This document shows positions 18,238 through 27,510 of a stretch of DNA of 64,000 nucleotides, piece by piece. A model generated the notes under the pieces. It saw only the letters and a program-made list of their open reading frames with translations, did no database searches and was not told the origin of the DNA. Numbering within the stretch: position 1 is the first letter of the stretch; every line of letters begins with the position of its first letter. Source of the stretch: Anaerolineae bacterium (GTDB lineage: Bacteria; Chloroflexota; Anaerolineae; Aggregatilineales; Phototrophicaceae); contig JADLAY010000080.1 of assembly GCA_020849765.1 (NCBI GenBank), positions 60,463-124,462 on the forward strand. The letters are read 5' to 3'. The position numbers were made by a program, and so were the translations under genes.

Positions 18238-18882
18238 ATGCAATTCAAGCAAGGAACACCCGTCAAGACCGCAAGCGGTGACACCGTCGGCAACATCCGG
18301 CGCTTCGTCATCGACCCGAACACCAACGAGATCACGCATCTGGTCGTCGAGAAGGGCTTCCTCTTCACTGAGGATCGAGTCGTGCCGGTTAAGGACATCG
18401 CGTCGAGCGCCAAGGACGAGGTCGTCCTGCAGGGCAACGCGGGCCAGCCGGACGAATTCCCGATCTACGAGGATGACTACTACATCCGCCCGTATGATGG
18501 CGAAGTCCTGACCGACCCGGTGCCGATGCCGAACTTCCCGGTCTATTACTACCCGCCGATCGGCTCGCCAGGCTGGTATGCGCCGATTACGCCAGAAGAG
18601 CAGTACGTGCGCAAGACGGTAACGAACACGCCCGCAGGCACCGTCGCCGTTGGGGAAGGCGCGCCGGTCTATGCCCGTGACGACGAGCACGTCGGCGACG
18701 TGGCCCGCGTCTTCACCGCGCCGAACTCGGACAGCGTGACGCACTTCGCCATCTCGCAAGGCCTGTTGTTCAAGCACGAAAAGCTGGTGCCGATGAACTG
18801 GGTCACGCGCCTGAACGACGACGAAATCCGCCTGGCCGTGACGTCGGAGACGCTCGAACATCTGCCGGACTTCGACGGCTAA
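18238..18882 (+). CDS. Double PRC-barrel domain protein
   Basis: 214 aa. Residues 4-70 (GTPVKTASGDTVGNIRRFVI, then THLVVEKGFLF) and 138-210 (GAPVYARDDEHVGDVARVFT, then THFAISQGLLFKHEKLVP) are two PRC-barrel domains joined by a Tyr/Pro-rich linker. PRC-barrels occur in photosynthetic reaction centre H subunit, RimM and many stress proteins; standalone two-domain forms have no defined reaction. GAGGAGG stands 7 bases before ATG 18238. The gene is monocistronic, ended by a strong terminator. Confidence 0.88.
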   Translation: MQFKQGTPVKTASGDTVGNIRRFVIDPNTNEITHLVVEKGFLFTEDRVVPVKDIASSAKDEVVLQGNAGQPDEFPIYEDDYYIRPYDGEVLTDPVPMPNFPVYYYPPIGSPGWYAPITPEEQYVRKTVTNTPAGTVAVGEGAPVYARDDEHVGDVARVFTAPNSDSVTHFAISQGLLFKHEKLVPMNWVTRLNDDEIRLAVTSETLEHLPDFDG

Positions 18883-18907
18883 GCCGAGAGACGTCGCACA
18901 GAGCGCA

Positions 18908-18936
18908 GGGCGCGGTCACAGTGACCGCGCCCTTTT
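18908..18936 (+). terminator. Rho-independent terminator after the PRC-barrel gene
   Basis: Perfect 12-bp arms GGGCGCGGTCAC and GTGACCGCGCCC around one base, followed by TTTT. Confidence 0.9.
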
Positions 18937-18980
18937 AGGTGGGCTACAACCCACTTAGAATTGCTACCACATGAAGCCCA

Positions 18981-19110
18981 CCGGACGTTGAAACGCCCGG
19001 CTCACTTCATCAAGCGCACTAAAGGCGCTTCTTCATCGTTCTCGATCCCTTTTGGCCCTTCAGTGGGCTTAAATTCCGTCAGCCGTTCGGCTTCAGCCAA
19101 CGGGGGAAAG
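18981..19110. repeat. Triple-hairpin intergenic repeat, family B, full copy
   Basis: Second full copy of the element at 9151 with the same three hairpins and linker and substitutions that largely preserve pairing (for example GCGCACTAAAGGCGC unchanged). Confidence 0.75.
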
Positions 19111-19120
19111 CGCCTCCCTC

Positions 19121-20188
19121 TCACGCCTCGGCGCTCGCATCCTGACGCGCCCGCCAGCGAGCGACCAGCGCGAAGCCGAGCGCGATCAGCACGCACATGG
19201 CGCCGAGCGCGATCAGCTTGAACAGGCGGCTCTCGACGGCCAGCGTCAGCACGCCGAACAGCGCGCAGAAGGCGTAATAGCCGCTGACGATCTGGCGCTG
19301 GCTGAAGCCCATATCGAGCAGCCGGAAGTGCAGATGCCCACGGTCGCCCTCGAACGGATTACGACCCTGGCGCAGCCGCGTCATCGCCTGCCAGATCGTA
19401 TCCAGCAGCGGCAGCACGATCACGAATAGGATGGTCGCCATCTTGGCGCCGCCGATGATGCTCAGTGAGCCGAGGATGAAGCCGAGCGTGACCGCCCCGC
19501 TGCCCATGAAGATGCGCGCCGGATTGAAATTGAACAACGTGAAACCGAGCGCCGCGCCGATCAAGGCCACGTGCAGCAGACTGACACTGATCTGGCCCAG
19601 GCGGAAGACGCCGTTGATGAACAGCACCAGCCCGGCGATGATGGCGACGCCGCCCGCCAGCCCGTCGAGGCCGTCGAGGAAGTTGACCGTGTTCATCATC
19701 AGCATGAGCCAGAAGTAGCTCAGCGCCACGGTCACGATGTACGGGAACGGATCGGTCTGCTGGCCGCTCACGGGGTTGTTGAAATACTGGATGAAGATTT
19801 GAAAGCCGATGGCGATGCCCGCCGCTCCCGATTGGATGATGAACTGCGGCAGCGCCTTGAGTTCGTAGCGGTCGTCAATCAGCCCGGCGAACATCAGCAG
19901 CAGCGTGCCCAGGATCAGCCCGGTGAAGCGGACGATCTCGTACGGATCGAAGCGCGGCACGGGCAGGATCTGCGCCGCGCTCGCCGCGATGACGAAGCCG
20001 AGCGCCAGGCCGAAACCGCCGAGCTTGCTCACCCGGCGGTAATCGGCATCGGTCGTGCGCCGCCCACCCGCCCTGGCGACCATGCCCCAGCGCCGCCCCA
20101 GCCGGTCACAGACCGGCATCAGCAGCAGCGTGACGCCCAGCGCCAGGCCAAACGTCGTCAGGAAGGCGGCGACTTCGATCAAGCTCAT
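19121..20188 (-). CDS. Polyprenyl-phosphate GlcNAc/MurNAc-type sugar-1-phosphate transferase (WecA/TagO/MraY family)
   Basis: 355 aa integral membrane enzyme with about ten helices. Family motifs are present in order: GLIDDR (Mg-binding Asp pair), NTVNFLDGLDGLAGG, FNFNPARIFMGSGA and the cytoplasmic GRNPFEGDRGHLHFRL, which is the sugar-binding HIHH-type loop in its WecA/TagO form. It attaches a sugar phosphate to undecaprenyl phosphate to begin a surface polymer. Its start overlaps the stop of the upstream arginase-like gene by four bases (20185-20188), so the two are translationally coupled. Confidence 0.9.
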   Translation of the reverse strand: MSLIEVAAFLTTFGLALGVTLLLMPVCDRLGRRWGMVARAGGRRTTDADYRRVSKLGGFGLALGFVIAASAAQILPVPRFDPYEIVRFTGLILGTLLLMFAGLIDDRYELKALPQFIIQSGAAGIAIGFQIFIQYFNNPVSGQQTDPFPYIVTVALSYFWLMLMMNTVNFLDGLDGLAGGVAIIAGLVLFINGVFRLGQISVSLLHVALIGAALGFTLFNFNPARIFMGSGAVTLGFILGSLSIIGGAKMATILFVIVLPLLDTIWQAMTRLRQGRNPFEGDRGHLHFRLLDMGFSQRQIVSGYYAFCALFGVLTLAVESRLFKLIALGAMCVLIALGFALVARWRARQDASAEA

Positions 20189-21042
20189 GCGGCACTGATG
20201 CGCACGTCGTGCCCGGCCAGCGCGCGGATGACGGCCATCGCCGCCCGCAGCACCGCGCCGTCCGTATCGTGCGACGGATCGTAGGCGCTCACGCTGGCGC
20301 TGACGACTTCGAAATGCTGGTGCGCGTCGCTGATGGCGTCGATCACGTGCTGCACGCCGAGTCCATCCGGCGCGGCGAACAGGTTGACCTGCCCGACCGT
20401 CGCCGGGTCGAGCACGTCGAGGTCGACGTGGATGTGCAGCCGCGAAACCCGTCGATCCAGCGCATCCAGCCCGCGCGCGATGCCCGATTGGCGCACCTCG
20501 CTTGGCGGGATCAGCGTGAGGGCAGAGTCGTGCAGCAATCCGGCTTCTTGTGCGTCGAAATCGCGCCCGCCGACGTGGACGACGTTGGCCTCCGCCAGCG
20601 GCTGGAAGCCGTCGATCTGGGCCGTCATCGTGCGCCAGCAGCGCCCGGTCAGCGCCGCCAGCCCCATGCCGTCGAAGAAGCCCATCTCGGTCGTTTCCGG
20701 CGTATTGAAATCGCCGTGCGCGTCAAACCAGACGATACCATCCGCCCCTGCCCCGGTAACCGGGCCGATGCTGGCATTGCAGTTACCCGCCAGCAGCAAG
20801 GGGAAGGCATCGTCCGCCAATGCCCGCCGAGTCGCCTCAGCGCCGAGCCGTTGCAGCTCGAACGCAAGCGCGATCTCGGCAGGAAAAGCGGCGGAGGGCG
20901 TCAGCGTCTCGCTCACGAGCGTGTGCCCATCCGCCGCCAGTGCCGTCTCCAGGCCGCTCGCCTGGATGTGGATCGGCCCTGCGCCCATCCGCCGGGCGAA
21001 ATACCCGGAGTCGTAGGGCGACAGGATCGTGTAGACCTTCAT
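20185..21042 (-). CDS. Arginase/agmatinase-fold protein with altered metal site
   Basis: 285 aa with the ureohydrolase fold. The second and third manganese motifs are intact: DAHGD (Asp107, His109, Asp111) and HVDLDVLDP (Asp207, Asp209). The first motif, normally GGDH, reads GNCNAS here, so the His ligand is replaced by Asn89. The substrate region (SAYDPSHDTDG) also differs from true arginases. It may be a formimidoylglutamase-like or non-arginase hydrolase, or have weakened metal binding. It lies 6 bases from upp and overlaps the transferase gene, an unusual trio. Confidence 0.8.
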   Translation of the reverse strand: MKVYTILSPYDSGYFARRMGAGPIHIQASGLETALAADGHTLVSETLTPSAAFPAEIALAFELQRLGAEATRRALADDAFPLLLAGNCNASIGPVTGAGADGIVWFDAHGDFNTPETTEMGFFDGMGLAALTGRCWRTMTAQIDGFQPLAEANVVHVGGRDFDAQEAGLLHDSALTLIPPSEVRQSGIARGLDALDRRVSRLHIHVDLDVLDPATVGQVNLFAAPDGLGVQHVIDAISDAHQHFEVVSASVSAYDPSHDTDGAVLRAAMAVIRALAGHDVRISAA

Positions 21043-21048
21043 CGGACG

Positions 21049-21675
21049 TTACGTGCCGAACTGGCGGTCGCCCGCATCACCCAGGCCGGGCACGATGAAG
21101 CCGATGTCGTTCAGCTTCTCGTCGACCGCCGCCACATGGATCGGCACGTCGGGGTGCGCGCTGGACAGGTTGTGGATGCCCTCCGGCGCGGCGATGATGC
21201 CGACGTACTTGATGCGCTTGACGCCCCAGTCCTTGAGCAGATTGACCGCGTGCACTGCCGTGCCGCCCGTCGCCAGCATCGGGTCGAGCACCAGGCAGAC
21301 CTGCACGGTCGGGGTTTCCGGCAGCCGGTTGTAATAGGTCACGGGCCGCAGCGTTTCCTCATCGCGATACAAGCCGATGTGCCAGACCTGCACGCTCGGC
21401 AGCAGTTCGAGGATGCCCTCGACCATGCCCAACCCGGCGCGCAGAATCGGCACCAAACCGATCATCTCATCCGTCTTATAGCCCTGCGCCTGGCCCATCG
21501 GCGTTTGCACTGTGCGTTGTGACACCGGCAGGTCGAGCGTGGCCTCGTAGCAGAGCAGCATCGCCAGTTCGCGCATCAGCTCACGGAAGGCGCGGTGCTC
21601 GGTCGCCGAGTCGCGTAGAACCGCCAGCTTGTGCAGCACGAGAGGATGCTTCGAAACATTCACATTTGGTGACAT
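21049..21675 (-). CDS. upp: Uracil phosphoribosyltransferase
   Basis: 208 aa, the standard length. It makes UMP from uracil and PRPP for pyrimidine salvage. The PRPP-binding motif is VLDPMLATGGTA, the uracil-binding C-terminal block is GFIVPGLGDAGDRQFGT, and PILRAGLGMVEG is conserved. ATG 21675 is preceded by AAGGGGG; upstream in-frame codons lack homology. It leads a minus-strand operon with the arginase-like and sugar-phosphotransferase genes. Confidence 0.95.
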   Translation of the reverse strand: MSPNVNVSKHPLVLHKLAVLRDSATEHRAFRELMRELAMLLCYEATLDLPVSQRTVQTPMGQAQGYKTDEMIGLVPILRAGLGMVEGILELLPSVQVWHIGLYRDEETLRPVTYYNRLPETPTVQVCLVLDPMLATGGTAVHAVNLLKDWGVKRIKYVGIIAAPEGIHNLSSAHPDVPIHVAAVDEKLNDIGFIVPGLGDAGDRQFGT

Positions 21676-21848
21676 TTGTCCCCCTTGATTAAGGATAGAC
21701 CCAGGAGATTTTACGCGGAGACAGGCAGTGGAGTCAAAAAGGTTCACATATGAGCAAAGTCAAGGCAGATGCAAGGCGAAATGCCATATAATCGTCCTGA
21801 ATGATCCTTGAAAAGACTGTCTTTGGACGATGTTTTTTGGGCATAAGA

Positions 21849-22349
21849 ATGTTTGACTATCGTACTGCCTTGCCGATTGACGTTGTGGCGCAGCGACTGC
21901 AGGCGCTTCACCAACCTGCGACGAACATCCTGCAAACATGGTGCAAGCGAGTGGTATTTACGCCGCGGCATGAGGGCGGCTTCGACTTCGAGATTCACGG
22001 TCAAGAGCACAAATTGTCCGGCGACAAAACAATTGTCGAAGCAATCGGCACACTCAGCAGCCACCCGGTGACGAATGAGACGGTCCTGGCAGGTCGATGG
22101 AGTCCCACGTACCGCGAATTCCTGGCGAACACACTCAAGGGCCTGGTCATCTTCCTGGGCATCGTGGCTGTGTTGGTGCTCGTCTTTGTCGAAGACGTCG
22201 ACCAGCGCTCGAGGGCGATCGCGGGCTTTGGCGCCATCGCATCTCTGGTATGCGTCTGGCTCTTCTACGAATACTGGCGCAACCGGCGGGGACTCTCCCG
22301 CGCGCTTCAAGCAGCGATAGAACAGGCCATGCGTGCAGAGGACGCGTGA
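21849..22349 (+). CDS. Hypothetical two-TM membrane protein
   Basis: About 166 aa. The soluble first 90 residues (FDYRTALPIDVVAQRLQALH ... FEIHGQEHKLSG) are followed by two helices (LVIFLGIVAVLVLVFV and IAGFGAIASLVCVWLFYEYW) and a short basic tail. Family not recognised. ATG 21849 is preferred over 21801 since the 16 extra residues look non-coding; no strong ribosome site is seen at either. It converges on the cytochrome gene with a 4-base gap. Confidence 0.6.
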   Translation: MFDYRTALPIDVVAQRLQALHQPATNILQTWCKRVVFTPRHEGGFDFEIHGQEHKLSGDKTIVEAIGTLSSHPVTNETVLAGRWSPTYREFLANTLKGLVIFLGIVAVLVLVFVEDVDQRSRAIAGFGAIASLVCVWLFYEYWRNRRGLSRALQAAIEQAMRAEDA

Positions 22350-22353
22350 TGCC

Positions 22354-22779
22354 TCACAGACTGAGCAGGTATGCGATCAGATCGTCGAGATCCTGGTCGT
22401 CGAAGTGCGAGGCGAAGTCGGGATACATGATGTTGCGATACCCCGGCGTGATGAACGCATACGGATCGAGGATGCTCTCGCGAATATAGTCCAGAGCGCT
22501 GACGCCGTCCTCGCGCGTCGCCGCACGCTCACCGACCCCGGCCAGGTTGGGGCCGAGCGAGAAGCCGGTCATGCCCTGCGCAGTCAGATGGCAGGTCGAA
22601 CATGGCGGCGAGCCATTGACGCCGTGGTGGAAGATGTCGCTGCCGCGTACCGGGTCGCCGTGCATAGCATCGGGCGACGAGACAGCGGCGCGTACTGGCA
22701 GGTACTGGCGGATGTCGTAGGTGCAGGCCGCCGACAGCAGCGCAAGCAAGATGAGCAAGACGACGAATGGGCGTTTCAT
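22354..22779 (-). CDS. Class I cytochrome c lipoprotein
   Basis: 141 aa. The N-terminus has a lipoprotein signal (MKRPFVVLLILLALLSAAC, Cys19 as lipid anchor). The haem-binding CSTCH is near residue 60, and IMYPDF near 116 supplies the distal Met; LIAYLLSL is the usual C-terminal helix. It is a membrane-tethered electron carrier on the outside of the cytoplasmic membrane, probably serving a respiratory complex not encoded here. Single gene with its own promoter region upstream of 22779. Confidence 0.9.
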   Translation of the reverse strand: MKRPFVVLLILLALLSAACTYDIRQYLPVRAAVSSPDAMHGDPVRGSDIFHHGVNGSPPCSTCHLTAQGMTGFSLGPNLAGVGERAATREDGVSALDYIRESILDPYAFITPGYRNIMYPDFASHFDDQDLDDLIAYLLSL

Positions 22780-22929
22780 GATCGGTTCCTACGAGGTTGG
22801 TGTGTGCGATTCAGCCTGCGGGGGGCTGTTTCACCCCCCGCGCATGTCGTATGCGATTTGCGCTACGGATACTGACGGAGTGACCTATCCGGCTAAAGGC
22901 TGACAGCCCATAGCCAACGGCCAACCACC

Positions 22930-23964
22930 CTACATATCCATGTCGATCTTGACGACGCCACCGGGTGCGGGCGGGCCGAACGAGAGCGTGCCGTAGCTGA
23001 CGTAGAGTGCACCGTCAGGGCCCTTGGCGATGCCGAAGGGGGTCACCAAACCATCGGCGACCGGGGTCGAGCCATCGGCGGTCAACATAATGACGCCGCC
23101 CGGCCCAGGGCCTTCTTCGCCGAAGCGCACCAGCTCGACCGCGTACAGGTTGTCGCCATCGACCAGGATATCCGACACCGCGTTCAAGCCGCCGAACGTC
23201 TCGGCCAGTTCACCATTCGACCAGCGCTCGACCTTACCGGCGCCCGGCGCCAGGCCTGCACCCAGGAAGCCGACGTAGACATCGCCGTTTTCCGCCACCT
23301 CGACCGAGGTCGGCACCGAGTTATCCGGCCACGTCGCCACGACCGTCAGGCCATCCGCTTCCGTCCAGCTGTAGAGCGAGTTGGCGCCCGCGTCGCTGAT
23401 CAGCATGGTGCCGTCGGCAGTCCAGGCCAGGTCAGTGACGTTGCTGTCAAGTTCGTTGCCGTCGGGGTTATTCGCGACCTCGAACGACCAGGGGCTGAAC
23501 ATACGCACCGGGAAGCCGGTCGCCATATCCAGTTCGACAATTGTGTTGGAGAATGGGTTGAACGGGCCACCCGACGTGTACAACAGCCAGAGCGAGCCGT
23601 CGTGCGGGATGGCGCGGTAGACGCCGGTCGTTTCCATCGGCGAGGCATAGCTGGGAATGCCCTGGAGCAAAGTGCTGGTGGTTCCGTCTGCGGCCACGGA
23701 AATCACTGAGCCGGTCAAGCCGACGTTGAAGGTCGTTTCGCCCTCAGGGCCGGGGGCGACAAGTTCCTGCGCACCACCACTGCCCGCGACGGCGACGATC
23801 ATGTTGCCGTCCGCGTCGAAAGCGACACCGCGCGGCGCCATCAGATCACCGACGACCTGCTCGCCCGGCAGCGGCGGCATTTCTTGCGCCAGCGCAGGCA
23901 GAGCCAGCGCCGCCAGAACAAAAATCATCAAAACGGATAAAGAAATCAGACGCTGCAAACGCAT
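22930..23964 (-). CDS. ScyD/ScyE family secreted beta-propeller protein
   Basis: About 344 aa with a signal peptide (MRLQRLISLSVLMIFVLAAL to ALAQ). The mature part has NHL-like propeller repeats: PRGVAFDADGNMIVAVAGSG, GSVISVAADGTTSTLLQGIP, VTDLAWTADGTMLISDAGAN, PTSVEVAENGDVYVGFLG, PFGIAKGPDGALYVSYG. This matches the ScyD/ScyE family, named from cyanobacterial scytonemin clusters but widespread with unknown role. ATG 23964 follows AAGGGGG; the longer frame upstream to 24081 is not convincing. Monocistronic. Confidence 0.85.
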   Translation of the reverse strand: MRLQRLISLSVLMIFVLAALALPALAQEMPPLPGEQVVGDLMAPRGVAFDADGNMIVAVAGSGGAQELVAPGPEGETTFNVGLTGSVISVAADGTTSTLLQGIPSYASPMETTGVYRAIPHDGSLWLLYTSGGPFNPFSNTIVELDMATGFPVRMFSPWSFEVANNPDGNELDSNVTDLAWTADGTMLISDAGANSLYSWTEADGLTVVATWPDNSVPTSVEVAENGDVYVGFLGAGLAPGAGKVERWSNGELAETFGGLNAVSDILVDGDNLYAVELVRFGEEGPGPGGVIMLTADGSTPVADGLVTPFGIAKGPDGALYVSYGTLSFGPPAPGGVVKIDMDM

Positions 23965-24348
23965 ATCGAACCCCCTTCTCGGTGAACAGAACGTTTGCCA
24001 ATAAGCTGCACCTGCACAAGCAACGCTGCACGGCGCATCGTCGTCGAGGTACTGCCGAGTCGAAGCCGCAGCGCAGCACACCTCGCCAACGATATATTAT
24101 GCGCCTCTAGCGCGTGACCTCTACAATATCGTGTCAACTCGTTGGTGCAATCATGCCTCTATCATCGCCATCTTCCCCGTCGCCTTCATCCAACTTTCGG
24201 ATGAGACACGATCCTCCATCTGGCACAATTTCGCGCACGCCTCACTCTGCCGGAAGGTCGCACACAATGGTGGATGAATCGCCGCGAATGGCTTATACTG
24301 GCCGCATCGTCCAGCAGACCGGGTGGTCAGCCGCCCGCAATTTGCCCC

Positions 24349-24642
24349 ATGAGCCACGCCGTCATCGGACTTTGCACCCTCGAGCTCGATCTCGCCGGGG
24401 TCGACTCGCTCAAGCTCAAACGGAGCATCGTCAAATCGGTGCTCGCCCGCGTGCGTAATCAGTTCAACGTCAGCGCCGCCGAAGTCGACGAGCAGGACAC
24501 GCACGAACTGGCCGTAATCGCCATCGCGACGGTCAGCAATTCGTCCGCCCACGCCAACAGCACGATCGACAAGGTGATCGACTGGATTGAGCAGAACTGC
24601 CGCGAAGTCGACATCGCCGACCAGCAGATCGAAATCTTGTAA
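24349..24642 (+). CDS. DUF503 family protein
   Basis: 97 aa, the normal size for DUF503. Signature features are MSHAVIGLCTLELDLAGVDS, the LKLKRSIVKSVLARVRNQFNVSAAEV block and the end ADQQIEIL. The fold is ferredoxin-like and homologues are often near rbfA and nusA, suggesting a ribosome-related role; here that context is missing. The GNAT gene follows after 27 bases. Confidence 0.9.
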   Translation: MSHAVIGLCTLELDLAGVDSLKLKRSIVKSVLARVRNQFNVSAAEVDEQDTHELAVIAIATVSNSSAHANSTIDKVIDWIEQNCREVDIADQQIEIL

Positions 24643-24669
24643 CCGACTCACCCACAAAGAGAGCCGAAC

Positions 24670-25674
24670 ATGAATCTCCCTCCTGGCTACGTCACCCGCG
24701 CGGCGCAGCTCGATGACGCGCCCGCCGTCCTCGCCATCATGCACAAGGTCTCGCTCCAGATTGTGAGCGAGACGGACGACACACTCGAAGACGTGATCGC
24801 CGAGTGGGAATCGCCGGATCAGGATCTTGCCCGCGATACCCGTGTTGTCCTCCACCCGGATGGCCGCCTGGTCGGCTACGGCATCTTCTACGACGCCGGC
24901 CACAAAGAGGTGCCGGTGCTCGACATCTACGTCGACCCTGACGAATGGACGCACGACACGACGACCGCGCCCTACCTGTTCGCATGGGCCGAAGCCCGCG
25001 CGCTCGAAAATCTGCCGGAATGTCCGGCAGACGTGCGCGTGGCCCTGCATGCCTTCACCTATTCTGAGGATCACTGGTATCAGAGCGAACTGACCAGAGC
25101 CGGGTTGACGCTCATTCGCCACGCCTTCCGCATGCAGATCGAGCTGGGCGGCGCGCCGGAGCCGGTTACGCTGCCGGACGGCTTCACGCTGCGCCGCATC
25201 GAACGCGACGACGACTGGCGGCCGGTGCTCGACTGCATCCGCGATGCCTGGCGCGATCATTTCGGCTACATCGAGAGTCCGTTCGACGAGCACTTCGCGC
25301 GCTGGCAGCGGCATTGGCACGATCATTTCACGCCGGATCTGTGGCTGGCGGCGATGGATGGCGAGACGGTCGCCGGGGTCTGCCTGTGCATGGAGAACTT
25401 CAACGACAGCCCCGGCTTCGGCTGGGTCTCGACGCTGGCCGTGCGTCGTGCCTACCGGCGGCGTGGGCTGGCGATGGCGCTGCTGCAGACGGCCTTCCGC
25501 ACGCTCTACGACAAGGGCAGCACGCGCGTCGGCCTCGGCGTCGATGCCAGCAGCCTGACCGGCGCCACCCGCCTCTACGAGCGCGCGGGCATGTCCGTCA
25601 ATACGCGCTACGATCTGTTCGAGAAAGAACTGCGCCCCGGCGTCGACACGACCACGCGCGAAGCGGGGGAATAA
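24670..25674 (+). CDS. Tandem-GNAT acetyltransferase
   Basis: 334 aa with two GNAT domains, as in mycothiol synthase-like proteins. The N-terminal domain (about 5-155) lacks a clear acetyl-CoA motif; the C-terminal domain (165-325) has the motif A stretch VSTLAVRRAYRRRGLAMALL and the following helix and NxxA-like AATRLYERAGMSV region. It would transfer an acyl group from CoA to an unknown amine. ATG 24670 follows AGAGAG. Likely co-transcribed with DUF503 upstream and the phosphotriesterase-like gene downstream. Confidence 0.85.
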   Translation: MNLPPGYVTRAAQLDDAPAVLAIMHKVSLQIVSETDDTLEDVIAEWESPDQDLARDTRVVLHPDGRLVGYGIFYDAGHKEVPVLDIYVDPDEWTHDTTTAPYLFAWAEARALENLPECPADVRVALHAFTYSEDHWYQSELTRAGLTLIRHAFRMQIELGGAPEPVTLPDGFTLRRIERDDDWRPVLDCIRDAWRDHFGYIESPFDEHFARWQRHWHDHFTPDLWLAAMDGETVAGVCLCMENFNDSPGFGWVSTLAVRRAYRRRGLAMALLQTAFRTLYDKGSTRVGLGVDASSLTGATRLYERAGMSVNTRYDLFEKELRPGVDTTTREAGE

Positions 25675-25720
25675 TAGAGCCAGCCCGTTTGCGCAGGGAT
25701 TAACAGGAAGCGATACAGCC

Positions 25721-26662
25721 ATGACGCCCGGAATCATCCGCACCGTCACAGGGGACATCGAAGCACAATCGCTTGGCGTGATGCTGCCGCACGAGCACCT
25801 GTTTGTGGATCTGCGCGGCCCGCTGGCGCCCGGCTATGCCGAGGCCGACCCCGACATGGTCGTTGCCGTGATGAGGCCGTATCTGGCGGCCATCGAAGCG
25901 CTGGGTGTGACGGCTTTCGTCGACTGTGCGCCGGTCGGCGTCGGGCGCAACATCGGCGTGCTGCGCCGTCTGGCCGACAGCACGACGATCCACATCGTCG
26001 CGCCGACGGGCACCTACAAACAGGGCTTCATTCCGGCGTCGCTGCTCGATTTGAGCGTCGAAGCCCTGGCGGAGGTGTGGGTGCGAGAACTGACCGAAGG
26101 CATCGAGGGCACCGACAGCCGCGCCGGGTTCATCAAGGTCGCCCTGAGTGACGACGGCCCAACGGCGATCGAGGTGCGCAACTTACAGGCCGCCGTTCTG
26201 GCCAGCCAGCAGACGGGCGCCGTCGTCGCCAGTCACACGATCGGTACGGCGGCCGCCCGGCGCGAGCTGGATGTCCTCGAACGCGCGGGACACAATCTGG
26301 AGCGCTTCATCTGGGTGCACGCGCACACGGCCGATCATGCACTCCACGTCGAGGCGGCGCGACGCGGCGCCTGGGTCGAGTTTGACGCCGTCGGTGGGGA
26401 GAGTTGGCATCCGCAGGCCGCCCTGCTCGAGTCAGTCGTGGCCTTCATCGAGGCGGGCCACGCGCATCGTCTGCTGCTGTCGCACGATGCGGGCTTCTAC
26501 GATCCGTCGCAGCCGGATGGACAGCCGAAACCGGACGGCATCCGCGGCTATACCGCGCTGTTCGAGCAGTTTATCCCTGCGCTGAAGACGCGCGGCGTGA
26601 CCGACGACGTCATCCGCCAGATCACCGTCAGCAATCCGGCGCGCGCATACGCGATCGGCTAA
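25721..26662 (+). CDS. Phosphotriesterase-family amidohydrolase
   Basis: 313 aa TIM-barrel metal hydrolase. Ligands seen: His24 and His26 in PHEHL, the bridging Lys in GFIKVALSD, His in SHTIG and in WVHAHTADH, and the final Asp in LLSHDAGFYDP. The family includes lactonases (PLLs) and phosphotriesterases, so the natural substrate is probably a lactone or ester. ATG 25721 is preceded by AGGAAG. It is convergent with the MBL-fold gene 11 bases away. Confidence 0.9.
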   Translation: MTPGIIRTVTGDIEAQSLGVMLPHEHLFVDLRGPLAPGYAEADPDMVVAVMRPYLAAIEALGVTAFVDCAPVGVGRNIGVLRRLADSTTIHIVAPTGTYKQGFIPASLLDLSVEALAEVWVRELTEGIEGTDSRAGFIKVALSDDGPTAIEVRNLQAAVLASQQTGAVVASHTIGTAAARRELDVLERAGHNLERFIWVHAHTADHALHVEAARRGAWVEFDAVGGESWHPQAALLESVVAFIEAGHAHRLLLSHDAGFYDPSQPDGQPKPDGIRGYTALFEQFIPALKTRGVTDDVIRQITVSNPARAYAIG

Positions 26663-26673
26663 GGATTCGCGGC

Positions 26674-27510
26674 TCACTCAATTGGCTGCCAGCGCCATTC
26701 ATCGCCCTCACTCACGACGTGTCCGAGTCCGGGGTACGGCAGATGGAAGCCAAGCGTAAGCAGATTCTCATTCGCCAGCCGCGCCAGCAGCGCTTCTCTT
26801 GTGTTCACCGCATCCTTCGCCTCGACGTCGTGCCTGCAGTACCACTCGGGATGCGCCATCTGCAGCGGCGTATGCAGCGTATCCACCATGTCGAGGAACT
26901 GGACACCGCCAGACTCGATCAGAACGCCGCAGTGGCCCGGCGTATGGCCGAACAGCGGCACGTAGCGGATACCCGGCACGATCTCCGCCTCGGATTCCAC
27001 GAGATTGACTCGATCCCGGATCGTCCCGAACGAGGCCCGGCGCGCCGCCGCCCGTTCCGCGTCCAACTGCGCCAGCGTCGCCTCGTTCATCCAGTAATCC
27101 CACTCGGTCTTCCACATGAAGGTGCGCACGTTCGGGTAGAAAAGCTGGCCGTCCGCATCCGCCAGCCCGCCGATGTGATCGCCGTGGCCGTGCGTGAGCA
27201 TGATCACGTCAATCGACTCCGGCGCGATGCCCTCCGCGCGCAGCCCGCTCAAGAGATAGCCATCGCCGCCCGCCTCGACCTGCGGCCTGCCGACGTCGAT
27301 CAGCACACGCTCACGCCCCGTGTCGATAAAGAGCGGCGTACACGGAAACGGAAACGACTCGATATCGTAGCCGAGCGCCTGCGCGACCGCGGCGACTCGA
27401 TACGCAGGAAGATTGGTGTAGAGATTGGCGATCGAGCGCAGGTCGTTCTTATCACAAATCGCGATGCAGGCGTAATCCCCCACCTGAAAATGATGTGTTT
27501 GACCAGTCAT
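26674..27510 (-). CDS. Metallo-beta-lactamase-fold hydrolase
   Basis: 278 aa. The metal-binding signature is LTHGHGDHIGG, with GHTPGHC, DMVD and a late His in GFHLPYPGLGH completing the dinuclear site. This arrangement is that of AHL-lactonase/ hydrolase-like MBL proteins rather than class B beta-lactamases; no signal peptide is present, so it acts in the cytoplasm. Start 27510 precedes MTGQTHHFQVGDY. It is transcribed toward the phosphotriesterase-like gene. Confidence 0.9.
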   Translation of the reverse strand: MTGQTHHFQVGDYACIAICDKNDLRSIANLYTNLPAYRVAAVAQALGYDIESFPFPCTPLFIDTGRERVLIDVGRPQVEAGGDGYLLSGLRAEGIAPESIDVIMLTHGHGDHIGGLADADGQLFYPNVRTFMWKTEWDYWMNEATLAQLDAERAAARRASFGTIRDRVNLVESEAEIVPGIRYVPLFGHTPGHCGVLIESGGVQFLDMVDTLHTPLQMAHPEWYCRHDVEAKDAVNTREALLARLANENLLTLGFHLPYPGLGHVVSEGDEWRWQPIE

